IMG/VR virus record: IMGVR_UViG_3300009008_000004
Span: 82,004 to 146,003 of that record
Direction: 5' to 3' (one strand)
DNA: 64,000 nucleotides
From: a virus
The position numbers and the translations under genes were made by a program. This document shows, piece after piece, positions 18,501 through 23,568 of this stretch (positions are counted from its first letter, which is position 1; every line of letters starts with the position of its first letter). The notes beneath the pieces are model-generated. The model saw only the letters and a program-made list of their open reading frames with translations. It ran no database searches and was not told the DNA's origin.

Positions 18501-18825
18501 TAAGAGTGGGGAGGCCCACTATCTTTGCCTTTGGTACCCGATCGATAGTTTTCCCAGTAGCCTTATCTACAAGAGAAAAATCCCCGTGCACGCCAACAGA
18601 CCAGGTACGCCCGTTACGCCTTGCCGTTTCCTGGCTTTTGATGTCGTCAACCGACTTGGGGTCGGAGACCAATACACTGTTTAGCTTCAAGACGTGTTTC
18701 TTGCCTACAAGCGGGAAGAAGCTCTTTATCTTGTCGGCTACTTTCTGCTGAAGGTTATCAGTAAGAGTCTGCGGATTAAGGACAAGCATTTTTTTCGCAC
18801 CCCATGACGGCACTTTCCGCTCCAT
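12541..18825 (-). CDS. Single-chain fused beta-beta' DNA-dependent RNA polymerase
   Basis: This 2094-residue protein contains both large catalytic subunits of a cellular-type RNA polymerase in one chain. Beta part (to about 1045): HTPEG near 405, a FED acidic pair in the middle, GDKLAGRHGNKG near 790 with the two catalytic lysines, and the C-terminal clamp segment ending in TIKSD. Beta' part: FRPF, then NADFDGD at 1427-1433 (the three Mg-binding Asp), a bridge/trigger segment near 1700, a CxxC (CQKC) of the C-terminal zinc site near 1812, and SIGEPATQL to FHTGGAA near 1840-1860. The N-terminal beta' zinc ribbon is missing. E. coli beta plus beta' total about 2750 residues, so this is a compact version. 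No alpha, omega or sigma gene is seen here. The start is uncertain: the ATG at 18825 lacks a ribosome-binding site, and Met13 is an alternative. Confidence 0.95.
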   Translation of the reverse strand: MERKVPSWGAKKMLVLNPQTLTDNLQQKVADKIKSFFPLVGKKHVLKLNSVLVSDPKSVDDIKSQETARRNGRTWSVGVHGDFSLVDKATGKTIDRVPKAKIVGLPTLTRRYSFIIDGKEYQTDHVWRLKSGVYSRIAATGEPEIMFNLKKGFNQRGFRLILDPNKKNFSFKYASAKVPLYPVLSALGVSDGAMEKAWGKDLFNAAKTSPRDKQAALRKLLTSLKDPVPATEAGVIDAVRSRFADTELRPDSTALTLGKPYATVNAEPLLKASTNLLEIHQGKREPDNRDALPFKDLLGIEDLLPDRLDRARNRVARKMKNNLDRKDKVREIFASDIFSGPLLSFFRESSVANQTPQTNPVSMLSRYLGTTLLGADVGAIGSAFGVTADAKAADPTQLGVLDPVHTPEGDRAGISLKLTTDARRKDGAVTIPAYNTKTKKLELVTPLQLAQAVVSFPDQYRKEKGGWVPVTKKVSAQTPEDLKAVVDPAKVDYVLPSATTMFSPMTNLVPFLQNDDGTRVEMAVRHMEQALPLKNREPPLIQTHSRSLDEPGRTHERAWAAFAAHSSPVSGKVTRITKDGITVTGKDGKRHTVQLYDNFPLNELQAYLSSEPAVAVGDTVKTGEIIADTNFTKDGTLALGTNLRVGYLPYKGLVFEDGLLISESASKKLTSVHMHKPSIFMDRDYVLNKKKFTTLFPEAMSTENRGKLDDDGVIKVGEVVEPGDTVVAAAKKAPMTPEKALMKGIHRSLVREYTDRSVVWDKGVRGEVVDVVRRGKYIEVHVRADFPAQPGDKLAGRHGNKGVVALVLPDDEMPRDKEGNAVDIVMNPLGVPGRMNAGQVLETSLSHVAIHEGSPLAVRNFQADRSTRIIKVKGHWRTVKTSAKGTKKVWIEPYEYERDYRSIVDDMLDARGLSEEAELFDDNGKALGKQLVGHQYIIKLNHQAEKKAAARSWGPGYEYTINMEPKGGGKHGAQRVGELGLFAMLAHGAVNNIREMQTIKSDQSQDDIWTAVQLGHPLPRPQVPFAFEKFLAYLKVLGLDVEREGDVLTVLPFTDKQVKQLSNGELKDPGKILRAKDLRPEAGGLFDEKITGGVGGKHFSHFALAEAFPNPLFERPIMALLGLKHDTFSKLVSGELGMDKDGNVVPAEEATRIGPRATLGRALKELDIPTELRKAEKSLEGAKDSNRNQLNRKVKYLRALKRADNSADVYMQGNVLVLPPNLRPITVLDDGNLNRGDLNQLYKELSLSNSRLAEMPPETPDEELAKLRAEVYGGITALAGLVGPDRERLDIPKGILDIIAGKSPKTGYFMEQLVKRKQDMSARGVIVPDQELQLDEVGMPEATAMELFRPFVMQHLVRGGMRPLQAKDIILNRRPEARIALDAVLKERPVLMKRDPVLHKYGIMAFNVRIKGDKEIHIHPLVCSGYNADFDGDQVSLFVPVSQAAVKEAYDMLPSRNLLSAATGQPMFVPDKEGLVGLYLLSRMKGTTSKKYASADALLKAAENREVRWDVGVKVGGTATTAGRELLKKKIPAKLHKHLGTGKEWAFHKQSLRAILKDVAQKTPQEYPQFAQTLKDLGFGHAHKIGFSFNLDAFKVLDKIRDKTLKEVEPKVAAIKKQAKLPRAERDAKIVDLYTKASAKMQKEALASLEKDDNPLWIMSRAGVKPNWEQIKQIVLARMMVSDAAGKPIPAAITGSYGSGLSLHDYWLSSGGIRRGIISKTQEVQDPGAITKQVVKTTMGITLTENDCKTSKGMHVPVTDLSVLDRTLANNVKVRGETLRAGSTITPDTVAKLRQAKVSKILVRSPLKCQAKKGLCQKCYGLDPSGNPAPIGENVGVIASQSIGEPATQLAMRVFHTGGAATGGAGLVDGIERLKQVLQMPQKLKGSAILSKNAGVVNSISKSPVGGWDVKVGSEQHHVPASRKLKVTKGTRIPKGGALSSGPINPRELLGLTNVSTVQNYLVDELGKLYDPEKIRHRHLEVIVRALTDVAEVRESGDHPDYLPGDIVPVRAIQSWNSENGKKDTVKYTPVLRGTNILPFHLHDDWLTQLNYKHLRDVLKQAGSQQGISHLHGEHPIPGIVYGAEFGKGEKGTY

Positions 18826-18859
18826 GATATTGGATGGGGGGTAGTAGCGTCAACCTCTT

Positions 18860-18913
18860 TACTCTAACTGGTATAAGGGAAATGTAAGGAGCGGATACCC
18901 CGCATACTCTAAC
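18860..18913. repeat. Direct repeat TACTCTAAC flanking a promoter
   Basis: The 9-base sequence TACTCTAAC occurs at 18860-18868, directly abutting an extended -10 box, and again at 18905-18913, between the likely start of transcription and the ribosome-binding site. The copies are 45 bp apart, about four helical turns. Such an arrangement would suit a repressor that binds both sites, but no regulator is identified. Confidence 0.4.
18869..18877 (+). promoter_or_regulatory. Extended -10 promoter of the micro-ORF pair
   Basis: TGGTATAAG fits an extended -10 element (TGnTATAAT, five of six in the hexamer). No good -35 box is visible at 17 bp. Transcription would begin near 18884, about 50 nt before the first micro-ORF. 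The same TGnTATAAG form precedes the replication operon at 23350-23358. Confidence 0.5.
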
Positions 18914-18932
18914 ACGGAGGAAGGAGCATGAG

Positions 18933-19046
18933 ATGGTAGACAGCCACGACGGAGGGACAACCTCCCTCGACCACTTCGCCGACGGATTGGCCGTTGACGA
19001 AGACGAAGACCTTGGAGATTGGGTTGACGAAGAGGACGACGAGTAA
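18933..19046 (+). CDS. Acidic micro-protein (37 residues)
   Basis: The ATG at 18933 follows a very strong GGAGGAAGGAG ribosome-binding site. The product is 37 residues long and extremely acidic: about 16 Asp/Glu, concentrated in the last 15 residues (DEDEDLGDWVDEEDDE), and no Lys or Arg. It matches no known family. It is the only plausible gene in this stretch, because the opposite frame is a basic low-complexity shadow. It is read against the flanking polymerase and portal genes and has its own promoter and terminator. Short, highly acidic phage proteins are often DNA mimics or host-enzyme inhibitors; this is only a possibility. Confidence 0.55.
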   Translation: MVDSHDGGTTSLDHFADGLAVDEDEDLGDWVDEEDDE

Positions 19047-19052
19047 CACCCA

Positions 19053-19151
19053 ATGGCGCTGGGGCTATTCCTCGCCGGCCATTTCCTGATTGGTGTCGGT
19101 GTAGAACTAATCTATGAGGCGAAAGATCTCCTCGTAGAAAAAGCCCTATGA
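19053..19151 (+). CDS. Putative hydrophobic micro-protein (32 residues)
   Basis: This frame begins 6 nt after the stop of the acidic micro-ORF and encodes 32 residues. The first 20 are hydrophobic (LGLFLAGHFLIGVGVELI) and could insert in a membrane; the last 12 are charged. The ribosome-binding site is weak, so translation would have to be coupled to the preceding frame. No family is recognised. Support is limited to its position, its non-random hydrophobic/charged layout and the terminator downstream. It may be a chance frame. Confidence 0.35.
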   Translation: MALGLFLAGHFLIGVGVELIYEAKDLLVEKAL

Positions 19152-19210
19152 AGGACCGAAAGCAAATACAACTGAAGGGTGTCCCTTCGTAAAAGGTACT
19201 TCGTGCGAAA

Positions 19211-19251
19211 ATGTTGGGGCCCGGCGCATAGCGCGTTTGGGCCCCTATTTT
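19211..19251. terminator. Bidirectional hairpin terminator
   Basis: Arms GGGGCCC (19216-19222) and GGGCCCC (19239-19245) form a perfect 7-bp stem with an inner GCGC/GCGC pair. On the plus strand it is followed by TATTTTA. On the minus strand it is followed by AACATTTT. It can end both the plus-strand micro-ORF transcript and the minus-strand portal transcript, separating the portal unit from the RNA polymerase gene. Confidence 0.75.
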
Positions 19252-21181
19252 ACTTCTTACTTGTTAGGGGAGGGGGACCACCGCTGAATTGGTCAACCTG
19301 CATTCTATTTACTTCATCGAGAATTGCAGGGTAAAGGCTTGGAACCTGCTTCTGCAGCTTAATAAGCGCTTTCGGGCGTTGGAAGGAATCCAGAGCAAAT
19401 AGGCTACGGGCAGCCTGCCTTGCCAGGAGTTCAGTCTCCGGGCCGGTAGGGGGCTGAACCTGCGGAGCTTCCGGAGCTGCTGGAGGCATAGCCATATCTT
19501 CTGGACGCGCACCTAATGCCTGCATTTGCTCAGGAGGCAGGCTACCGGGCTGCTGGGGAGCGCCCTGCGGTGCCTGTCCCGGAGGGGCCTGGCCGGGGGG
19601 CACCTGCCCTGGAGGAGGCGGAGGCATCGATTCCTGCATAGCCTTCTGCTGCTCTCCCTGATATTTAGCTGAGATAATTCCAGCCTCTCCGTTGATCTCC
19701 GCGCCGTCGGTAGCGGTCTTCTCGTTGATCTTCCGCATGATATCCAGATCGTTGAAAATCTTCTGCTGTTCCGTATTGAAGTCGAGGTCCCTGGATTCCA
19801 GCAGAGTCTCGGGGCTGATGAGCTTACGGTCGTAAAGCTGGAGGTCATATGCGGCTTTCTGCAATTCGTCTGCCATGCGGAAGGGCTTCTGCCGCACCTC
19901 ACACAGAGGAATGCCGAAAGCATTAGCAATGTCCCTAACGATGAACTTGATCATATGGTGGACATCCTCCCTCATACGGAGGAAAGAGTTCTCCATTGTC
20001 CGCATCGAAACGCTTGACCCACTCCAGCGCAACCCGCCAAAGACAAACTCAGAGGGGACGCCGAGACCCGCGAGAATCTGCTCCTGCAGAACCTTAATCT
20101 CGTTATGGAGCAGAAGCATTTTACCTTGCCCACCAACAACCTGGTGCCCCACCGGATACGGCATTACGGGCATGTAGTTAGGGTCCTTCCTCCAGGTAGT
20201 AATCTCAGACTTTACGTGGTCCTGCCAGTCGAGCAGGTTATACGTGGTATAGGGATCCGCTTTCGGGTCGGAGGTCTGCGGGAAGAAGATACGCATCGGT
20301 ACAATGTGCTCGAGGGCAATCGCTTCCTGCGCTTTCAGCAGAATCCTGTAGTAGAACGCGGTCTTCATTACCGGGGTAATCAGGGGGAGACCCCAGCCGG
20401 CATCATGCCTTGAAATGGATGTTCTACGCAGATGGAATATTGTTCCCGGGCGGAAAACCAGCTTCTTGCCCTTGGCAACAGCGTTGATGAACGCTTGCGG
20501 AATAGTCTGCAGGGTATCCTTCCGACCAACCAGAATAGCGTTCGAGATGGCAGGGGGGATCGTGTACACGTAGATTGTACGCCCAGTTGCGGGGTTATGC
20601 TCAATCTCCATGTAGTTCGGGTTGATCCTGAGGACTCGCAGGTCCTTCAAAGATTTGATGTACTGGTCCTGAACCTTGGCGTACCCACTGTAAGTACACT
20701 TGGGGCAGGTATACATGAACTGGTAAGAACTCCAGGTGTAGTCTGTAGACTCTACCGGAACAGAGTGCCCACATTCCCGGCACACCAACATCTTCCGTAG
20801 TGGGTGGTGGACGTATACAAAAGAGTTCCCGTAGGTATGGTAGTCCATCAGGACCTCTACGAGGAATGCACGAATCTGGAATACTTCCTCAAAGATGTAC
20901 TTGTAGGTGTCGTTTACCCACTCGTTCTCACTCAGATACGCAAGATCCGTAATGGGGTACGCCGAGAGCTTGGCTATCGCTGCATGGATAAGTGGGTCCA
21001 TGACCGCGAAATACTCGCACCATTTGAATTGCGATTTTACGGTACGCGGGAGGTACAGGTTGGAGACATCCGCAAACACATTGGCGTACGGAGCGTAATC
21101 AGTGCTTCCTGCACGAGATCCGTAACCACTGAATCTCCCGCTTGAGCCCGACGCTACATCGTATGGGTTGCTCCCAAACAT
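19250..21181 (-). CDS. Portal protein
   Basis: The portal forms the dodecameric ring at the unique head vertex through which DNA enters and leaves. The 643-residue protein has the portal-type core: a membrane-free alpha/beta N-terminal half, a segment near residues 355-400 with GLGVPSEFVFGG and then a Ser/Arg-rich helix (the usual crown/stem entry), and helical repeats after it. A zinc ribbon (C134, C137, C159, C162) is inserted in the N-terminal half. Residues of about 510-580 are a Pro/Gln/Gly-rich linker with repeated PPGQAPPG-type units. The ATG at 21181 follows AGGAG. The stop abuts the bidirectional terminator, so this ends a transcript. Confidence 0.9.
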   Translation of the reverse strand: MFGSNPYDVASGSSGRFSGYGSRAGSTDYAPYANVFADVSNLYLPRTVKSQFKWCEYFAVMDPLIHAAIAKLSAYPITDLAYLSENEWVNDTYKYIFEEVFQIRAFLVEVLMDYHTYGNSFVYVHHPLRKMLVCRECGHSVPVESTDYTWSSYQFMYTCPKCTYSGYAKVQDQYIKSLKDLRVLRINPNYMEIEHNPATGRTIYVYTIPPAISNAILVGRKDTLQTIPQAFINAVAKGKKLVFRPGTIFHLRRTSISRHDAGWGLPLITPVMKTAFYYRILLKAQEAIALEHIVPMRIFFPQTSDPKADPYTTYNLLDWQDHVKSEITTWRKDPNYMPVMPYPVGHQVVGGQGKMLLLHNEIKVLQEQILAGLGVPSEFVFGGLRWSGSSVSMRTMENSFLRMREDVHHMIKFIVRDIANAFGIPLCEVRQKPFRMADELQKAAYDLQLYDRKLISPETLLESRDLDFNTEQQKIFNDLDIMRKINEKTATDGAEINGEAGIISAKYQGEQQKAMQESMPPPPPGQVPPGQAPPGQAPQGAPQQPGSLPPEQMQALGARPEDMAMPPAAPEAPQVQPPTGPETELLARQAARSLFALDSFQRPKALIKLQKQVPSLYPAILDEVNRMQVDQFSGGPPPLTSKK

Positions 21182-21189
21182 CTACACTC

Positions 21190-21723
21190 CTATGTCTTCT
21201 TCGAGATCAAACGTCCCAGGGCAGCTCCCGCTGCTTCCCCGCCGGACCATGTCGCCAGGGAGGGAAGGAATTTCATTCGTGCGCTCGCCAACCAGCCCAG
21301 GGAACCACCCAACATACGTCCGACGTGTTGGCCTTTCTGGCCCTTCTTCGCACGCGCAGCAGCACGAGCCGCTTCTAAAGCCTGTCCTACAAAGAAAATC
21401 CGTCCAAGGCTCGGAGCCGCAGCAGAAGGAACACCCTTCTTGTAAGCAAGCCGGGGAAACCACTTCCCCTTGCGAGTCGCAATCCCCTTGATTTCTTTCG
21501 AGGGACCCAAGGCTGTCCAACTCTTCTTTGCAGCCTCTCCGGGATTCTTGGCATATGCCCGCACTACCTGGGGTATGGTGTGCTGCTTGAGATTTCCGGG
21601 GAGTACCCTTTTACCATGATGCTTCGGCTTTCTGGAGTAGAATCCTTCGAATTGCCCTCGAAAGGGGTTCCACCCAGCGTGCTTAGCGAGCAGCGATCTT
21701 GTTCGCGAGAGCGAGATGCTCAT
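21190..21723 (-). CDS. Basic protein upstream of the portal, unknown
   Basis: I take the ATG at 21723 as the start, with AGAGG eight bases upstream; a longer version to 21798 would run far into the preceding gene. The 177-residue product is strongly basic (many Lys, Arg and His in the first 120 residues) and then Ala/Gly-rich with a hydrophobic stretch near the C-terminus. No family is recognised. It overlaps the upstream gene by 41 nt and ends 8 nt before the portal, so the three are probably translated together. A head-internal or DNA-associated role would fit the charge, without proof. Confidence 0.55.
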   Translation of the reverse strand: MSISLSRTRSLLAKHAGWNPFRGQFEGFYSRKPKHHGKRVLPGNLKQHTIPQVVRAYAKNPGEAAKKSWTALGPSKEIKGIATRKGKWFPRLAYKKGVPSAAAPSLGRIFFVGQALEAARAAARAKKGQKGQHVGRMLGGSLGWLASARMKFLPSLATWSGGEAAGAALGRLISKKT

Positions 21724-22315
21724 CTTGCAGCCTCTTATATTCAAGCAGGTAATTCTGCAAATCCCGGTGCCGAAGTACCTGCGCAGCGAGGACAGCATCC
21801 TTTGGCAAGGACCGGTCTGTCCCGTTCAAAATCTTTTCCATCTTATCATATAAGTCCCGAGATACCACCTTCCGTATGCGTCTACCCAGGAAACGCAATT
21901 GCTTTGGTGGATTAGTGAAACCTTCTGCCAACAATATTCCACCGAGATATTTTTCAACATCGGAGGAGTAAGGGTGCGCCCGCAGCTGCTGCATAACGTG
22001 CACCCCATGAGTAGCCGCAGCTACAGAAGGTTTTTGTAAAACACCGAATTGTGGTGCTACAAAACTAAAAGGAAGTACTACCTTCTCGAATACATACCAA
22101 TCATCATAAGGTGCCTTGCTGGTATGTACTGTCCTACATGCATTGATCTTCGATTTATTGAGTAAGCTTGGTTCCTGAGAAAAGCGGGAGCGCAGTTCCT
22201 GCCAAATAGTTTCAGGCTCCCACCCAAGATACTCAGGCCCAAATTCCCGAAGACAGAGGACATGTAGGGCGATTGGGTGTGTTAGCGGAGACGTAAGGAA
22301 AGTAGCCGAGTTCAT
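21683..22315 (-). CDS. Unknown protein of the portal operon
   Basis: This 210-residue soluble protein has a mixed, globular composition: Trp- and Pro-containing N-terminal half, helical C-terminal half rich in Arg, Leu and Lys. It matches no family that I can name. The ATG at 22315 lies 3 nt below the stop of the gene at 22319-23257. It is the second gene of the transcript that begins at the sigma-70-like promoter at 23286-23315 and ends at the terminator after the portal. A connector or neck role is possible from its position upstream of the portal but is not supported by sequence. Confidence 0.65.
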   Translation of the reverse strand: MNSATFLTSPLTHPIALHVLCLREFGPEYLGWEPETIWQELRSRFSQEPSLLNKSKINACRTVHTSKAPYDDWYVFEKVVLPFSFVAPQFGVLQKPSVAAATHGVHVMQQLRAHPYSSDVEKYLGGILLAEGFTNPPKQLRFLGRRIRKVVSRDLYDKMEKILNGTDRSLPKDAVLAAQVLRHRDLQNYLLEYKRLQDEHLALANKIAAR

Positions 22316-22318
22316 GCA

Positions 22319-23257
22319 TTAACACTTCTTCGCTATTTTTGCGAGCGAGACCTGGGTGTCTTTGGGAAGGCTGTTGAATACCGCAACAGGAGCTTCCTTG
22401 AACTGGTTTACAAACGAAGCCGGGAACTGCTCTGCGAAAGCATCAGAACCCGCCAACTTTTCGATATCGAGATCGGTAACTACGAGGGACCCGAGATGGA
22501 ACACCTTACTGGCAACCTTAGCTATCTCAGCCAGCTTTTCCACACCCTGAGCACCGAACACGGTAGTTACCGGATCGGGGATACCGCTCCCCCAATGCTG
22601 GAACATGCCGCTCTCCTGGTCCAGGTGATTGACAAAGGCAAGAAGGGCCGGTGGGGACATCGCGATCTTCTCAAGCTGCTCAAAAGCCCACTCGCGTGTA
22701 TGCGTATCCATATAAGGACCGCGCATCTGCATACCGCGGGCGAAGGAGTCGGGGTCTACCGGGGTGGTAGCCGCTACCTTCTCCAGAGGAGCATCGAAGT
22801 CTGCTTCTACCTCTTCTTCGTACCCACTGTATGCTTCTTCTTCCCGCTGCTGCTGAATCGCATGGGCAACCTTCTCGAAGCCCTCGGGGGCGGCTGCCCT
22901 TACATCTTCCCCCGCCGCCAGCTGGTGGAGTTCTTCGGGAGCCCGCAGACCGTATGTCTCGCAAGCATCCTCCAGGCGACGAGCAGCCAGTTTGCGCAGA
23001 GGCTCGGGAAGATTGTGGCCGGTACGAGTGAAGTACATCGTACTCAACCAGACATTTCCGCGGTCCACCATGGCGAACTTACGCATGGAATGCATCCCAT
23101 CAGCGTAGGTCAGTGCCCAGTGATCTGAAGGAAGTTCTTCCGTAGGAGCCTGAGCTTCTTTTACAAAAGGTGGCAAGACTTCGGGGTTGGGGAACAGTTC
23201 CCGTACAAGTGCGCCACCATCATCAGTTAGATCGTAACAAGCAAAACGCCAATCCAT
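22319..23257 (-). CDS. First gene of the portal transcript, rich in EK-x-A motifs
   Basis: This 312-residue acidic protein is not recognised. It carries an unusual number of copies of the recurring motif: FEKVA near residue 124, LEKVA near 158, LEKIA near 194, VEKLA near 237, IEKLA near 262 and AKIA at the very end. The ATG at 23257 is preceded by GGGAGGAAACCT, a strong ribosome-binding site, and by a near-consensus promoter 30-60 bp upstream. It heads the minus-strand unit that includes the portal. Regularly repeated motifs in an acidic helical protein recall scaffold or protease-substrate proteins; this is inference. Confidence 0.65.
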   Translation of the reverse strand: MDWRFACYDLTDDGGALVRELFPNPEVLPPFVKEAQAPTEELPSDHWALTYADGMHSMRKFAMVDRGNVWLSTMYFTRTGHNLPEPLRKLAARRLEDACETYGLRAPEELHQLAAGEDVRAAAPEGFEKVAHAIQQQREEEAYSGYEEEVEADFDAPLEKVAATTPVDPDSFARGMQMRGPYMDTHTREWAFEQLEKIAMSPPALLAFVNHLDQESGMFQHWGSGIPDPVTTVFGAQGVEKLAEIAKVASKVFHLGSLVVTDLDIEKLAGSDAFAEQFPASFVNQFKEAPVAVFNSLPKDTQVSLAKIAKKC

Positions 23258-23285
23258 AGGTTTCCTCCCAGCAGATACCGTAACA

Positions 23286-23315
23286 ATACTATTTGTGTGC
23301 CCGTTCCTCTGTCAA
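23286..23315 (-). promoter_or_regulatory. Sigma-70-like promoter for the portal unit
   Basis: Read on the minus strand, a perfect -35 box TTGACA (23310-23315) and a -10 box TAGTAT (23286-23291, four of six) are separated by 18 bp. The start codon of the first gene follows about 29 bp downstream, leaving a short leader with a strong ribosome-binding site. A bacterial sigma-70-type holoenzyme should recognise it. Confidence 0.6.
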
Positions 23316-23349
23316 GCAGGATGTTGCCCCGGAAAGCATTGAAGGAAGC

Positions 23350-23358
23350 TGTTATAAG
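23350..23358 (+). promoter_or_regulatory. Extended -10 promoter for the replication operon
   Basis: TGTTATAAG fits TGnTATAAT with five of six matches in the hexamer. A clear -35 is absent. Transcription would start near 23365, giving a leader of about 36 nt before the ATG at 23401. It is back to back with the minus-strand promoter, about 60 bp apart. Confidence 0.5.
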
Positions 23359-23400
23359 ACGTGTGCGAAAACTACCCCTAACAAAAGAGGAGGCCAAGCG

Positions 23401-23568
23401 ATGGCCAAAAAAGAAAGTGTTATTCGTGTTGCGCTGGCAGCGCTCGAAGGAGGATTGAAGGAGGTAAAGAAAATACTTGAAACTCCAGAGGAACCGGGTG
23501 ATACTGAAGAACAGCCCGAAACGGGCACTGTGCAAAGTATGAGTGAAGAGGACGGAGAGAGTGAGTAA
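23401..23568 (+). CDS. Small acidic leader protein of the replication operon
   Basis: The ATG at 23401 has a GAGGAGG ribosome-binding site eight bases upstream; an in-frame start at 23293 would lie upstream of the promoter. The product is 55 residues: a basic, helical N-terminal half followed by an acidic tail rich in Glu, Pro and Thr. No family is known to me. It is the first gene of the plus-strand operon and its stop overlaps the helicase gene start by 8 nt. Being small, first and charged, it could be an early host-takeover or regulatory protein, which is a guess. Confidence 0.6.
   Translation: MAKKESVIRVALAALEGGLKEVKKILETPEEPGDTEEQPETGTVQSMSEEDGESE

Noticed and set aside
18826-18845. Minus-strand promoter for the RNA polymerase gene based on TTGACG
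   Set aside because: The only hexamer at the right distance would overlap the start codon, so the transcript would have to be leaderless; the real promoter is probably elsewhere.
18859-19053. Minus-strand 64-codon frame in the polymerase-portal gap
   Set aside because: Its Arg/Leu-rich composition is simply the reverse of the acidic micro-ORF, which has the stronger ribosome-binding site and a promoter.
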